Positions 6,432 through 16,690 are shown, counted from the stretch's first letter. The stretch: DNA of 49,021 nt from Nitrospiria bacterium (GCA_036397255.1 DASWJH010000066.1:1-49021), one strand, 5' to 3'. The notes: generated by a model from the sequence alone, not told the origin. Translations and numbers: made by a program.

Positions 6432-8027
6432 TTAAAGTTTTTTGTTCTTTAGAGAGGTTCCTTTTTTACGAAACTTTTCGGATACAAAATCTTGAAGAAA
6501 GAAAAACTCTTCGCTTCCCATCAATCGCTGGGTCAGTAAGTAAGCGGCAGTACTAAAAAGAAGTGCCATTCCAATAAGAACGATTTTTTCAAACCAGTCA
6601 CCCTGAACATTCCAGATTTCAAGGCCACTGACTAACCCGCATATAATGGCAATAAGAAAACAAGAGCTGATATTTCTCAGAAGTGATGTAAAAAGCCGTC
6701 CGAGCTCAATATTTCCCAGCCTCCTTTTTAAGAGCAGGAGAAGGATGAAGAAATGGACTATTGCGGATAGTGAGGTTGCTAAGGCCAAACCGCCGTGAGC
6801 CAAAGGACCCATAAGCAGCAGGTTGAGGAGGATATTGATGATCATGCTGAGGACGGCGACCTTTACTGGAGTGGTGGTGTCTTGTAAAGAATAAAATGTA
6901 GGAATGGTGATACGGACCCCCGCAAAGGCCCAAAGTCCGACTGAATAAAAAAGAACAGCCGTAGCGGTGTTTAAGGTGGCCTCTGAGGTGAATTGGCCAT
7001 GTTCAAAAAGGAGATGAACAATAGGAATCCTTAAGAAAATAAGTCCCACCATTGCAGGGAGTGTGACAAAGAAGACAAGCCGAAGGCCAAATGAGAGTGT
7101 TACCTTAAGGTCATTAATTGCACCCGCTGCCGCTTGGGAAGCCATGGTGGGCAGTAGGGCGGTAGCAAATGCCACTCCAAATAGACCCAAAGGGAAATGA
7201 ATTAGTCTCATTCCATAGAACAGATAGGTAACACTTCCCTCACTCAAAAAAGAGGCCAAAAGGGTGTTCACCAAAATATTGATTTGAGTTACGGAAAGCC
7301 CAATCATGGTGGGTAAAATGAGTCGCCCTATTTTAAGTACTCCAGGATGGGTGGGATTAAATTTAAATAACAATGAAAAACCCAGTCGATGGAGGCTGGG
7401 GAGTTGAAAAAGAAACTGGCTCAGCCCCCCAATGAGGACCCCGAGAGCAATACCCAGGATAGGTTTTGAAAATAAAGGAGATAATAAGAAAGCTGCCAAA
7501 ATAATGGACAAATTAAACATGACCGGGGAGAGGGCTGGGGCCGCAAAGGAACGAAATGAGTTTAGGATTCCCATCACGAGGGCAGATAAGGAAATAAACA
7601 GGAGGTAGGGGAACATGATTTGGTTGAGTAATATTGTTAACGCTGTTTTTTCGGGATACTGGGTAAAACCGGGGGCCAGTCCTTTTACTATCCAAGGTGA
7701 GAAAAGAATCCCTAGAAGGGTAATTGCAGTAAGAATAGTTAGTAGTGTGGTAAAAACCGCCCCTGCCAGTTCCCAGGCATCCCGACGAGATTTTTGGGTT
7801 AGATATTCCGTAAAAACTGGAATAAAAGCCGCCGACATAGAACCTTCAGCAAAAAGTTCCCTGAGCATATTGGGTATACGAAAAGCGACAAAGAAAGCGT
7901 CGGCGGCTAAACCCGCTCCGAAAAGACGAGCTAAGACCATGTCTCGGAGAAATCCCATTATTCGGCTCAGGAAAGTACCCAGACTAATGATCCCTGCTGC
8001 TTTGGTAATTTTTTTTTGTTCCGTCAT
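6432..8027 (-). CDS. murJ: Lipid II flippase MurJ
   Basis: MurJ flips lipid II across the inner membrane for peptidoglycan assembly. The 531 residues form a polytopic MOP-superfamily protein with about 14 hydrophobic segments. The N-terminus (GIISLGTFLSRIMGFLRDMV) and the LAADAFFVAFRIPNMLRELF stretch are hallmarks of the family, as are GSMSAAFIPVF and the central TNLLA-type helices. The C-terminus is a short basic tail after the last helix. It is transcribed divergently from rpsT. Length and motifs indicate an intact gene. The ribosome binding site is weak. Confidence 0.95.
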   Translation of the reverse strand: MTEQKKITKAAGIISLGTFLSRIMGFLRDMVLARLFGAGLAADAFFVAFRIPNMLRELFAEGSMSAAFIPVFTEYLTQKSRRDAWELAGAVFTTLLTILTAITLLGILFSPWIVKGLAPGFTQYPEKTALTILLNQIMFPYLLFISLSALVMGILNSFRSFAAPALSPVMFNLSIILAAFLLSPLFSKPILGIALGVLIGGLSQFLFQLPSLHRLGFSLLFKFNPTHPGVLKIGRLILPTMIGLSVTQINILVNTLLASFLSEGSVTYLFYGMRLIHFPLGLFGVAFATALLPTMASQAAAGAINDLKVTLSFGLRLVFFVTLPAMVGLIFLRIPIVHLLFEHGQFTSEATLNTATAVLFYSVGLWAFAGVRITIPTFYSLQDTTTPVKVAVLSMIINILLNLLLMGPLAHGGLALATSLSAIVHFFILLLLLKRRLGNIELGRLFTSLLRNISSCFLIAIICGLVSGLEIWNVQGDWFEKIVLIGMALLFSTAAYLLTQRLMGSEEFFFLQDFVSEKFRKKGTSLKNKKL

Positions 8028-8072
8028 TATGATTTAGAGGCAAGAAATATTTTTTTGGTTTCCTGAACCTTA

Positions 8073-8101
8073 TTGACTACAATCTTCTTTTATGGTACAA
8101 A
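8073..8101 (+). promoter_or_regulatory. Putative rpsT promoter
   Basis: TTGACT (8073-8078) and TACAAA (8096-8101) are 17 bases apart. This implies a transcript start near 8108 and a leader of about 140 bases before rpsT. Confidence 0.55.
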
Positions 8102-8195
8102 GTAGGGATTTTAAATCATTATTTTCATTTTTTTCATGCTTATATTTAAAGTTTTTGATAAGAAATGGGAGGCTGAAACATTTACTGGTTCTTTC

Positions 8196-8223
8196 TCCCC
8201 GCCCCATGGGGGGATTTTTTTTT
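8196..8223 (+). terminator. Terminator-like hairpin in the rpsT leader
   Basis: TCCCC (8196-8200) can pair with GGGGA (8210-8214), followed directly by nine T residues (8215-8223). It sits between the putative promoter and the rpsT start, and no plus-strand gene lies upstream. Its likely role is attenuation of rpsT rather than ending another transcript. Confidence 0.5.
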
Positions 8224-8248
8224 AGTTTAAAAACCAAAGGAGGAAATT

Positions 8249-8566
8249 GTGGCAATTCATCGATCAGCTTTAAAACGTGAGCGGCAAATAAATACAAGGC
8301 GGGAGCGGAATCGGTCTGTACTTTCGACCTTAAAAACATTAATTAAAAAGGTCCATTCTGCCATTGACCAGAAAAAAGTAGACGACGCCCAGCTTTGTCT
8401 TGTCACTGTTTCTTCCGCTCTGGGTAAAGCGGTGTCTAAAGGGTATGTTCATCGAAACACAGCAGCTCGAAAGGTTTCACGGTTAACGCTCAAGGTCAAT
8501 TCCCTCAAAGGGATTGAAAAAAAAGGAACCGGTTCATCTGGGAAAAACAAAAAGAAGGAAGCCTAA
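8249..8566 (+). CDS. rpsT: 30S ribosomal protein S20
   Basis: S20 binds 16S rRNA at the base of the small subunit. The GTG start at 8249 is chosen because AAAGGAGG (8238-8245) lies at the right distance and because the product then begins in family fashion, AIHRSALKRERQINTRRERN. The helical TLKTLIKKVHSAI stretch and KAVSKGYVHRNTAARKVSRL complete the signature. At 105 residues it is slightly long owing to a Lys/Gly/Ser-rich tail. Its own promoter and a terminator-like leader hairpin suggest control separate from the flanking minus-strand operons. Confidence 0.95.
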   Translation: MAIHRSALKRERQINTRRERNRSVLSTLKTLIKKVHSAIDQKKVDDAQLCLVTVSSALGKAVSKGYVHRNTAARKVSRLTLKVNSLKGIEKKGTGSSGKNKKKEA

Positions 8567-8585
8567 CCTGGTTTGTTTTTTCTCC

Positions 8586-9638
8586 CTATGTTTTCCCCCC
8601 TCTGGTGGAAAAGTTTTTTGTCGGCTGACACAGAAAAAAAATGAGCCGTTCAAGGAAGAAACGGGGGTTATGAAAACTTTCCTTTAATGCCGCGTCTGCC
8701 TCTTTAAACATCATAAAACTTTCCTGAAGTTTCTCTTCCGAATAAAGTCGGGCTTGATTTTGCAAGGTCTGCCCATAAAAGGGATGAACGCCAAGTTTTT
8801 TGGAAATTTCCTCTTTTGGGACTCCGTTAGAAAACAAATCTTTGGTTTTCCAAATTAACCGGAATTGCCTGATCAAAAAGGTTAAGACCATCAATGGATG
8901 GTCCCCATTTTCCAAAACCCTTTTTAAGGTTTTCATTGCTGTTTCAAAATCTTTTTGTCCAATGGCACGGGTGAGATCAAAAATGGAATGTTCTTTTTCC
9001 CCTACTAAAACAACCGTAATATCATCCCTGTTCAATGTTTCTTTTTTCCCCAGGTGATAGAGAGAAATTTTTTCTAACTCCGTTTGGATTTTTAAGAGAT
9101 CATTTCCCAGTTGTTCCTTCAGTTCGATTATAGCCTCGTCTGATAAACCCAGGTTAATCGATTCCGCCATTTTTTTAATCCAAAAAGGGATTTGGGATTC
9201 ATAAGGAGGAGTGCAGGAAACAATGGCTCCATGAGCTTGAATGGCCTGGCAGATTTTTTTTCTAAGATCAATTTTTTCAGCGGTGATAAGAAGGAAAGTT
9301 GAGGGTGAGGGGTTTTGAAGATAGGAAACCAGTTTTTCCTGTTCCCCCGATGGCATTTTGTCTAAACCCTTTAAAATCACGATTCTTTTTTCTGAAAGGA
9401 AAGGGAATGTTTGGCAGGCGTTCACCAGGTCGTTGGCTGAAACCTCGTGTCCAAAAAAAGTTTGAAAATTCAATTGATCTGAAGGTGAGCCTGCAAACTT
9501 TTTCTTTAAAAGGTTGAGTCCTTTTTGGATAAAAAAAGGCCCCTCACCGTTAAAAAAATAAATGGGAAGAGGAGGAGAATGATCGACGGATTTAAAGAAA
9601 TCAGTGAATTTTAATAAAGGGTTCTTTAATTTAGTCAT
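8586..9638 (-). CDS. holA: DNA polymerase III delta subunit
   Basis: HolA is the clamp-loader subunit that opens the sliding clamp. The 350 residues show the family pattern: an N-terminal AAA+-like domain with YFFNGEGPFFIQKGLNLL and RIVILKGLDKMPSGEQEKLVSYL, a central FLLITAEKIDLRKKICQAI, and a helical C-terminal domain (DLTRAIGQKDFETAMKTLKRVL, HPFYGQTLQNQARLYSEEKL). Like other delta subunits it lacks a functional Walker A site. It is last in the leuS-lptE-holA operon, 30 bases after lptE. Confidence 0.93.
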   Translation of the reverse strand: MTKLKNPLLKFTDFFKSVDHSPPLPIYFFNGEGPFFIQKGLNLLKKKFAGSPSDQLNFQTFFGHEVSANDLVNACQTFPFLSEKRIVILKGLDKMPSGEQEKLVSYLQNPSPSTFLLITAEKIDLRKKICQAIQAHGAIVSCTPPYESQIPFWIKKMAESINLGLSDEAIIELKEQLGNDLLKIQTELEKISLYHLGKKETLNRDDITVVLVGEKEHSIFDLTRAIGQKDFETAMKTLKRVLENGDHPLMVLTFLIRQFRLIWKTKDLFSNGVPKEEISKKLGVHPFYGQTLQNQARLYSEEKLQESFMMFKEADAALKESFHNPRFFLERLIFFLCQPTKNFSTRGGKT

Positions 9639-9668
9639 AAATTTTTTATTTTCCTTGAGAAGGCGGTT

Positions 9669-10205
9669 TCAAAAAATTTGAAAAATTATGGTTTGGGCGA
9701 TATTTTTCCCAATCTCCCGAAGGGCCCGGTCTTTGGCTACCCGAGTGGCTGCCGTGTCGTTGGTGGTTATGTATTCTGCTGAAGTTTGAAATCCTTGGGT
9801 TTCCCAGGAAATTTCCTCATCCTGTAACGATTCCAATGATAAATTAAAGTTTACAGAAACACGAACCTCCAAAGAATTTTGGAAAGGATCGAAAGAGAGG
9901 GTCGTTTCCCCGAATGAGGTAATTTCCCCTTTTAGGATGGTATCGGCTTCTTGGGACCCGTTAACCAACCGAATGCGGTGGTCCGTTAAAAGTTCTTGGG
10001 AAATCAATTGAGAGAGGCGTTCCTCAATAAGGGGTTCGGAAGTGGCATTAGACAAAATGGGAAAGTGAATGGTCCTCTTAGACAGGAAATTTTGGGAAGG
10101 GTTTATTCCTACAACGGTATAACTGCAACCTGAAACCCAAAAAGAAAAACCCAAGGCGATTAAAAAAGAAAGAAAACAGCCATTCTCAAAAGAGAGGGTT
10201 CGCAA
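9669..10205 (-). CDS. lptE: LPS-assembly lipoprotein LptE
   Basis: LptE is the outer-membrane lipoprotein that plugs LptD during lipopolysaccharide insertion. The 178 residues start with a hydrophobic signal ending in a lipobox (WVSGC, Cys at about 27). YTVVGINPSQ, ILSNATSEPLIEERLSQLISQELL and the C-terminal ATRVAKDRALREIGKNIAQ stretch match the LptE/RlpB pattern. The TTG start at 10205 is preceded by AAGGA at a 5-base spacing. The position between leuS and holA is the common one for lptE in many Gram-negative bacteria. Confidence 0.88.
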   Translation of the reverse strand: MRTLSFENGCFLSFLIALGFSFWVSGCSYTVVGINPSQNFLSKRTIHFPILSNATSEPLIEERLSQLISQELLTDHRIRLVNGSQEADTILKGEITSFGETTLSFDPFQNSLEVRVSVNFNLSLESLQDEEISWETQGFQTSAEYITTNDTAATRVAKDRALREIGKNIAQTIIFQIF

Positions 10206-10231
10206 ATTAAATCCTTGGGTGGTGAAAACGT

Positions 10232-12835
10232 TTAAATAACAATATTAACCAGACGTTTTGGAACATAAATAAGTTTTTTGATTGACTTTCCCTCAACAAA
10301 ATCTTTGACTTTGGTGTTTTGGAGCACCCTTTTTTTAACCTCATCTTCATGGGTGTCAGGGGGGAGGTCGATTTTAACTCTCAGCTTTCCGTTGATCTGA
10401 ATCACAATGGTTATTAAATCCTCTTGTAAGGCCTCCTTTTGAAAAGTTGGCCAGGAAACCTGGTTGACACTGGGTGGGTTTCCAAGTAACTGCCACATTT
10501 CTTCGGATAGATGGGGAGCGAAAGGGTTTAAAAGGATCACCAAAGTTTTTATTGCGAGAGATAACACACCTAAATCCGTTTCTTCATCTTTTTCTTTTTT
10601 TTGTGAGAGGTACTGGGATATCGCATTTGAAAATTCCATTAAAGCGGCAACCGCTGTATTAAAATGGAAATCCCGTTCAATATCCTCGGTGACTTTTTTT
10701 ATGGTTTGGTGCGTTTTCCTGTATAGGCCTCTCTCCATATCTGAAGAAGGAAGGGTTTGGGTCGGTTTTTCTCCCACTTCTTCCTTTTGAGTTTTTAATT
10801 CCTGAAATTGATTTACCATGCGGTGAATTTTCTGTAGAAAACGGAAAGCTCCTTCCACCCCCTGGTCATTCCATTCTAAATCTTTCTCTGGAGGGGCTGC
10901 GAAAAGAGAAAAAAGGCGAGAGGTATCGGCCCCATATTTTTTTATCAGGTCATCGGGTTCAATGACGTTTTTTTTCGATTTGGACATTTTTTCGATTCGA
11001 CCGATTTCTATCGGTTGTTGGCACTTAGAACATTTATTTCCCTGGGACACCTCTTTCGGGAAAAGGTACCCATGCTGGGGACAAAAATAACTTTCTTTAA
11101 CCACCATTCCCTGGGTCAGGAGATTTGAGAAAGGTTCGCCCTCCCTCAGAAGGCCGAAATCCCGGGTCACCCGCGTGAAAAAACGAGCATATAAAAGATG
11201 TAAAACTGCGTGTTCTATTCCACCAATGTATTGATGAACCGGCATCCAACGGTTTGCCTTGTTGGCATCAAACGGGCCATGATCCATTTTTGGGGAAAGG
11301 TACCGAAGAAAATACCAGGAGGAGTCCACAAAGGTGTCCATGGTATCGGTTTCCCGTGTTGCACCCTGATGGCACTTTGGGCATTGGGCTCTCAAAAAAT
11401 CTTTGTCCTCTGATAGAGGGGATTTTCCTGTTCCTGTTAATAGAGGGTTGAGGGGAAGCTTCACGGGAAGTTGGTCGTAGGGAACAGGAACCACCCCACA
11501 GTTATCGCAATAAAGGATGGGAATGGGGGTTCCCCAATACCGTTGACGGGAAATTCCCCAGTCTCTGAGGCGGTAGTTGATGGTCTGTTTTCCCAGGTTT
11601 TGATCATCTAAAAATAGGGCGATTTTTTCTTGAGCCTGGCTTGGTGATAATCCCGTGAACGATTCTGATTCAATTAATTCACCCGTTTCTTCGGTATAAG
11701 CCTTATCCATCTGATCGGCCCGGAGGAGTTTTTTAGGATCTTGAATGACAACACGAATGGGAAGTTTGTACTTTCGTGCAAATTCAAAGTCCCTTTGATC
11801 ATGGGCTGGGACGGCCATGATCGCCCCGGTTCCATACTCCATTAAAACAAAATTGGCTACCCAAATGGGAATGGGTTTTTGAGTTAGGGGATTAAGGGCG
11901 TAACTTCCTGTGAAAACCCCTTCCTTTTCCAATTCATCAGCGGTTCTTAATTTTTTATCCTGATTTTTCACTCTTTTTACAAAGCCTTCGACCCGTTGGG
12001 CTTCGGGTTTTCCTTGAATGATTTTTTCAACCATCGGATGATCAGGGGCAAGGCTAATAAAGGTGGCTCCATATAACGTATCCGGTCGTGTGGTGAAAAC
12101 TCGGATGGCGTCATCGAATTCAACCAGAGGAAAATTCACCTCCACCCCAACACTTTTTCCAATCCAATTTCTCTGCATGGTTAAAACCCGTTCTGGCCAA
12201 CCTTTCAGTTCATTACACCCTTGCAAGAGTTCCTCGGCGAAGGCGGTTATTTTAAAAAACCATTGCTCAAGCTCTTTTTGTTCTACGGCTTGATCGCACC
12301 GCCAGCATGCCCCTTCAATGACCTGTTCGTTGGCCAGCACGGTCTCACAAGAAGGGCACCAATTGACTGGAGACCGTTTTTTATAGGCAAGCCCTTTATC
12401 GTACATCTTGAGAAAAAACCATTGGTTCCAACGGTAAAAGTCAGGACTCGAGGTGTTAATTTCCCGTTCCCAGTCGTAGGATAAACCGATCCGTTTCAGC
12501 TGAATGCGCATGTGATCGATGTTTTCTTTTGTCCAATAGGAGGGGTGAACCTTCCGTTCAATCGCGGCATTTTCTGCAGGAAGCCCAAAGGCATCCCAAC
12601 CGATGGGATGAAGGACTTCAAATCCCTGCATTTTTTTATAGCGGGCGATCACATCCCCAAGGGTATAGTTTCGGACATGGCCCATATGAATCTTGCCGGA
12701 TGGGTAGGGAAACATTTCTAAGCAATAAAAAACCGGTTTAGGGGATTTTTCATTAACCTGAAAAATTTTCTGGTCAAACCAATACCCCTGCCATTTTTCT
12801 TCTATGGTTTTGTGATTGTAGTGAGAGACTGTCAC
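10232..12835 (-). CDS. leuS: Leucyl-tRNA synthetase
   Basis: LeuS charges tRNA-Leu. The class I signature is [10 protein letters not shown] near the N-terminus, with KMSKSKKN about residue 630. A zinc-type insert ([12 protein letters not shown], then CWRC) and the editing domain ([20 protein letters not shown], with [20 protein letters not shown]) are complete. I choose GTG 12835, because GGAGG lies just upstream and the protein then begins [13 protein letters not shown] like other family members. An upstream GTG at 12859 would add eight residues (MGTIFGGC) with a poorer site. The product is about 867 residues, the normal size. It leads the leuS-lptE-holA operon. Confidence 0.96.
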   Translation of the reverse strand: MTVSHYNHKTIEEKWQGYWFDQKIFQVNEKSPKPVFYCLEMFPYPSGKIHMGHVRNYTLGDVIARYKKMQGFEVLHPIGWDAFGLPAENAAIERKVHPSYWTKENIDHMRIQLKRIGLSYDWEREINTSSPDFYRWNQWFFLKMYDKGLAYKKRSPVNWCPSCETVLANEQVIEGACWRCDQAVEQKELEQWFFKITAFAEELLQGCNELKGWPERVLTMQRNWIGKSVGVEVNFPLVEFDDAIRVFTTRPDTLYGATFISLAPDHPMVEKIIQGKPEAQRVEGFVKRVKNQDKKLRTADELEKEGVFTGSYALNPLTQKPIPIWVANFVLMEYGTGAIMAVPAHDQRDFEFARKYKLPIRVVIQDPKKLLRADQMDKAYTEETGELIESESFTGLSPSQAQEKIALFLDDQNLGKQTINYRLRDWGISRQRYWGTPIPILYCDNCGVVPVPYDQLPVKLPLNPLLTGTGKSPLSEDKDFLRAQCPKCHQGATRETDTMDTFVDSSWYFLRYLSPKMDHGPFDANKANRWMPVHQYIGGIEHAVLHLLYARFFTRVTRDFGLLREGEPFSNLLTQGMVVKESYFCPQHGYLFPKEVSQGNKCSKCQQPIEIGRIEKMSKSKKNVIEPDDLIKKYGADTSRLFSLFAAPPEKDLEWNDQGVEGAFRFLQKIHRMVNQFQELKTQKEEVGEKPTQTLPSSDMERGLYRKTHQTIKKVTEDIERDFHFNTAVAALMEFSNAISQYLSQKKEKDEETDLGVLSLAIKTLVILLNPFAPHLSEEMWQLLGNPPSVNQVSWPTFQKEALQEDLITIVIQINGKLRVKIDLPPDTHEDEVKKRVLQNTKVKDFVEGKSIKKLIYVPKRLVNIVI

Positions 12836-13010
12836 ACATCCTCCAAAAATTGTTCCCACGTTATCATAGGGTTACCCTTTTTTCAAGGGAGTGGAGTTTC
12901 ACGATGTCTTGTTTTCCCTTCAGGTAGTTATGACCTTTTTTCAAAAGTTACCACCTCATTGCATATCATCCCTGGGTTTGGGGGAAATATGGACAAGAGG
13001 AAAAAAGGTT

Positions 13011-14570
13011 TCAAAAAAGAAACCGGTTTGAATCTTGTGATTGTTGAATCATATTTTTTCTAAGAGATTGTCGGGTCTCTGCGTCTAAATGTTCGATCGG
13101 GTTGAAGGCATCGGAAAGAAACGGAACACTCCTTTTGGTAATGGGAATTAAAAAGGATAAAGCATCCAAATCTCCCTGGGTTACTTTTGGATACAGGATT
13201 TCATTAAAATTTTTTATTTTCTTTAGTGAGGTGTTTGAAGAGACGACAAAAATATTGGCGGTTTTGAAACGAAGGGTGTGGGTTGAATAAAAGAGGTTTT
13301 CTTGAAATACTCTCTGATAAGTGGCCTGGATTGCCTCAACACTTTTTCTCCCGTTTTCGGTTCCAAGGGTTCCCATTAAATTGGAAAGAATGATTCCATT
13401 TTTTTTAAGTCTTTGTCCCATGGATTGGAAAGACTCCCAGGTCACTAAATGAGATGGAAAAGAATCTCCGATAAACGCATTTAAAATTATTAAATCATAT
13501 TTGGTGTTTATTTTTCGGATCGCCGCTCGACCATCATCAATGGTAATGGTTCTCACCAAAGAGGGTTGAAAACCAAAATATTTTTTTGCCAGAGGTAACA
13601 TTGCGGGATTGATTTCAATGATGTCTACTTGTCCTCCCCGATTAGAGAAATACATAGGTAAAACTCCCGCAGCGGAACCGATGAAAAGGGATTCTCCTTC
13701 AGTTTTTCCAAATGCCTCTGCCAAAATGGCCATTCGGTTGGTGTGGAAAAGTCCGGCCATTTTTTTTTCTTTTGGAATCTGAGAAACACAGTTTTGTTGA
13801 AGTCCGTCGTTAAAAAGACAACGGAAGACTTTTTTGTTTTTTTTAATATCAATCACCGTAAGTTCTCCATATGAACTGGGTCTGGTTTGAAGGATTTTCC
13901 ACGGGGTATTTGAGGGAATATGGGTGGGCAAAAAGGAAGCCAGAAGAGGAAAAAGGATCAATAGAAGCGGAATAGGTGTTTTTAATATTAATAAGGGAAA
14001 AAGGCTGCATAACCCCATTAAAGCAGCCAAACCCCAAAGGATGTGGTGAGTGGGATGAATCCCCAAACCGAAAAAACCGAGGTATAAGGCTCCGGCCACG
14101 CTTCCAAATGTGGATATTCCGAATACCCTGCCCGCAATTTTACCCGATTCATGAACCTTTTCAACAAGGGCTTTTATGATAATGGGTCCGGTTCCCCCCA
14201 ATAAAAGCAGGGGGAGACCAAAAAGAAAAGAAGCACCTAGGAGGACCCCTAAGCGGGAATCAAGCGTTAAAAGAGGGGAAAGCAAAAAACCCTTCAGGAA
14301 AGGAAGGGAGGCCAGCCAGGCTGTTGCTGTCGTCAGTGTAAAAGATAGCATTTGTATAGGGTCGAAGCGTTCCGTCAGTTTTCCCGCCCCGATATACCCA
14401 ACGGCTAAAGTTATCAGTGTGATGGAAATTTGGGATGTCCAAACGAAAATACTCGTTCCAAATGCGGGGGCCAGAAGCCGTGTTCCTCCAATCTGAATGG
14501 CCAGCACACAAAAACCCTCGATAAAGGAAAGGATGTAGAGAAATTTTCTAACCGTTTTGGTTGAAGGCAA
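13011..14570 (-). CDS. Membrane-fused spermidine synthase-like protein
   Basis: About seven hydrophobic helices fill residues 8-220 (starting FLYILSFIEGFCVLAIQIGG). They are followed by a soluble SpeE-like domain with a Rossmann SAM-binding pattern: LFIGSAAGVLPMYFSNRG, then VDIIEINPAMLPLAKKYFG and ITIDDGRAAI. The site where SpeE has its catalytic Asp reads LNAFIGDSFPSHLVT, with Asn where related fused proteins have Asp, so aminopropyl transfer may be lost or changed. The product (519 residues) is of normal length for the fused family, whose substrate is not settled. It precedes leuS on the same strand, 175 bases away. Confidence 0.75.
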   Translation of the reverse strand: MPSTKTVRKFLYILSFIEGFCVLAIQIGGTRLLAPAFGTSIFVWTSQISITLITLAVGYIGAGKLTERFDPIQMLSFTLTTATAWLASLPFLKGFLLSPLLTLDSRLGVLLGASFLFGLPLLLLGGTGPIIIKALVEKVHESGKIAGRVFGISTFGSVAGALYLGFFGLGIHPTHHILWGLAALMGLCSLFPLLILKTPIPLLLILFPLLASFLPTHIPSNTPWKILQTRPSSYGELTVIDIKKNKKVFRCLFNDGLQQNCVSQIPKEKKMAGLFHTNRMAILAEAFGKTEGESLFIGSAAGVLPMYFSNRGGQVDIIEINPAMLPLAKKYFGFQPSLVRTITIDDGRAAIRKINTKYDLIILNAFIGDSFPSHLVTWESFQSMGQRLKKNGIILSNLMGTLGTENGRKSVEAIQATYQRVFQENLFYSTHTLRFKTANIFVVSSNTSLKKIKNFNEILYPKVTQGDLDALSFLIPITKRSVPFLSDAFNPIEHLDAETRQSLRKNMIQQSQDSNRFLF

Positions 14571-15122
14571 GGTGACACCTATGGGTTGAATTTTAGGGAG
14601 CTTTTTAGGCTGGGGTTAAAAGTTTCCTTTCGGGTAAGGCTGCTCCTGGTTTTCCTAGAGGGTGAAACGGTTTTTTTTCAATGGGAAAGATTTTGAAATT
14701 ATTTGGGGATTTATGGATACAAACTCCCTTACATTATATCACATAATATCTTGGATATTCCCTTTATATAAATTTTTAAAATTCTTTTTAAATGTGGCTA
14801 ATGATTAGTTACCTGTGAGGTTTCTGAACAAAAAAAAGACCTTATTCTTTAAAACCCTTTGGGCAATTGTTAAAAAACGGGTTTAAACCCTTCAAAGCGG
14901 GAGCTTTTTTTTTCAAAACGCTTTTACAGTAAAAACTCCGACCGCCAAAAAATTCCCTTTGGAATTTATATTTATAATAACATAAAGAGAAAAAATTACA
15001 ATGGGTTAGGTAGTTAATATTCAAGGTATTATTTAAAGTTGAATTAAAATAGTAATTGGGAATATAATCCCACTCATATTAATTTAATATAAAAAACATG
15101 AAACCGCTGGGAGACATTCTCC
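14571..15122. other. Intergenic region between divergent genes
   Basis: This AT-rich region has short palindromes: GGGTTTAAACCC near 14878, AAAGC-GGGA-GCTTT followed by a T-run near 14895, and GGAGA-CAT-TCTCC (15110-15122) directly before the ATG at 15123. The last covers the GGGAG ribosome binding site and could limit translation of the lipoprotein gene. No RNA family or gene is recognised. Confidence 0.5.
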
Positions 15123-16535
15123 ATGAAAATATTTCCATTTTTGAAATCTAAATTTTCTTTAATCTTTTTGGGCCTGGGGCTCATCTTTGGAGGGTTCATG
15201 ACAGCCTGCGGGTCCGATTCCGGTAATGGCGGGGGAATTGGATCTACCGGTAAGGTTGCCATATTAATCACGGATGGGCCGGCTCCCGAATTTATTCAGG
15301 TGAATGTTACCATTAATGAAGTGACTCTTTTATCCGATGATAAACCCCCTGTTAATTTATTTGTTGGGGAGCGCCGGATTGATTTGCTTAAATTGCAGGG
15401 AGATGATGACCTTTTCGTGGTCGGATGGGTTCGTACGGGTTTTTATAATAAGATAAGGTTACGAATCAGCGATCCGGAATTAATAACACCCGAGAAGAAG
15501 ATTTCAGGTAGCGATATTCAATTGGTGGCGAATGGAAAGCTGGATCTGGTTTTGAAAAATGGTTTATATATCGGGGATGGAGAGACATCTGTTATTCATT
15601 TGGATTTGGATGCGGAAAAATCCATACATATTCATAAAACAGGATCCGGAAAATATAAATTTAGGCCAGTTGTTTTTGTTAAAGTTTTACACGGTTTTGA
15701 TACTCTTCCCCGTTTCGTTGCGGTGGAGGGAACCATTGATTCCATCCACGATCATTTCTTTACGATTCAAAGGGATTCCCCATTCTTCAAGGATTCCGAA
15801 GATGGTGTTTCTTCATCTGATGAAGATTCTTTCTCAATGGATAAGGGTTTCTTTGATGATGATTCGGGCTCCGATGATTCCGATCGGAACCATCTTATTG
15901 ATGTGGCCGTCACGGGTGACACCCAGATATTCCTTGCCGATGGGCTTCCAGGGAATTTTGGATCACTTAAAACAGGAGAAAAGGTTGTCGCTCGTGGGCT
16001 TTTAGACCGCAACGAGGAACTGGGTTTACATATCCAGGCCAAACTCATCCAAATTGGTGATGTTCTCCGTCTCTATGGTGTGATTACTGAAGAGATCCCT
16101 TCAAATGGGAGCGGAGATCAACCGGAGGAGTTTAAATTTAGTCTGGATGCTGGACAGAGAGTTTCTGGGGAGCTTTTGGTTCGGATCTACCCTGAAACCC
16201 GAATCATTGAAGTGGGAACCCATCGGTTGCTTGGCCCTGATGAATTGAAAAAAGGAAAACGGCTAATCATTGAAGGGGTAATTGATCTGGGTCAAGAACC
16301 GGATCTTTTCCAAGCAGCTCTAATTATTGTTAAACCTTCTGTAGTTGATCCAAACCAGATTAAGGGTATCATAGAGGATATTCCGGATGATCCCAGCGAT
16401 CCAGGTTATGGGAATAGGACCTTTGATTTATTGGAGGAAAAACAGCATTGTACTCCTTCTGGGTGCTCTGAGATTACGCAGATTGTCCCTGTTCATGTAA
16501 TTGAGGATGCAGTGATCCTCCCATCAACCATATGA
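15123..16535 (+). CDS. DUF4382 exported lipoprotein, probably C-terminally frameshifted
   Basis: A signal peptide ends in a lipobox (FMTAC, Cys at about 29). A DUF4382 domain follows (GKVAILITDGPAPEFIQVNVTINEVTLLS, about residues 42-190), then an acidic Asp/Ser-rich linker around residues 225-255. Two or more repeated beta modules of about 70 residues come next (VAVEGTIDSI...; LRLYGVITEE...; GIIEDIPDDP). Such proteins are exported and of unknown function. The frame stops at 16535 in the middle of a module, and the coding sequence continues in another frame at 16532. Either one base was lost or gained near 16530, or the module is truly cut. Confidence 0.75.
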   Translation: MKIFPFLKSKFSLIFLGLGLIFGGFMTACGSDSGNGGGIGSTGKVAILITDGPAPEFIQVNVTINEVTLLSDDKPPVNLFVGERRIDLLKLQGDDDLFVVGWVRTGFYNKIRLRISDPELITPEKKISGSDIQLVANGKLDLVLKNGLYIGDGETSVIHLDLDAEKSIHIHKTGSGKYKFRPVVFVKVLHGFDTLPRFVAVEGTIDSIHDHFFTIQRDSPFFKDSEDGVSSSDEDSFSMDKGFFDDDSGSDDSDRNHLIDVAVTGDTQIFLADGLPGNFGSLKTGEKVVARGLLDRNEELGLHIQAKLIQIGDVLRLYGVITEEIPSNGSGDQPEEFKFSLDAGQRVSGELLVRIYPETRIIEVGTHRLLGPDELKKGKRLIIEGVIDLGQEPDLFQAALIIVKPSVVDPNQIKGIIEDIPDDPSDPGYGNRTFDLLEEKQHCTPSGCSEITQIVPVHVIEDAVILPSTI

Positions 16536-16690
16536 AAGATATCAAAGGAAAGGTTGATCACCTTGGGGTGGATTTAATTCTTTTTGATTCCCTTAGAGGA
16601 GGGGACGATGTGTATCTATTTGGGGAATTTGACTCTTTAAATGTATTTCAGGCAAAAGTTGTCGTTGTTGATGAGGAAGATGGGACCTGA
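16532..16690 (+). pseudogene. C-terminal continuation of the DUF4382 lipoprotein in another frame
   Basis: This 52-codon frame overlaps the upstream stop by four bases (ATGA) and reads KDIKGKVDHLGVDLILFDSL, then VYLFGEFDSLNVFQAKVVVV. This is the same module type that ends the upstream protein, which begins each module with GxI/V and ends in an A-x-x-V strand. It is best read as the displaced C-terminus after a frameshift. A separate coupled peptide is possible but less likely. Confidence 0.55.
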
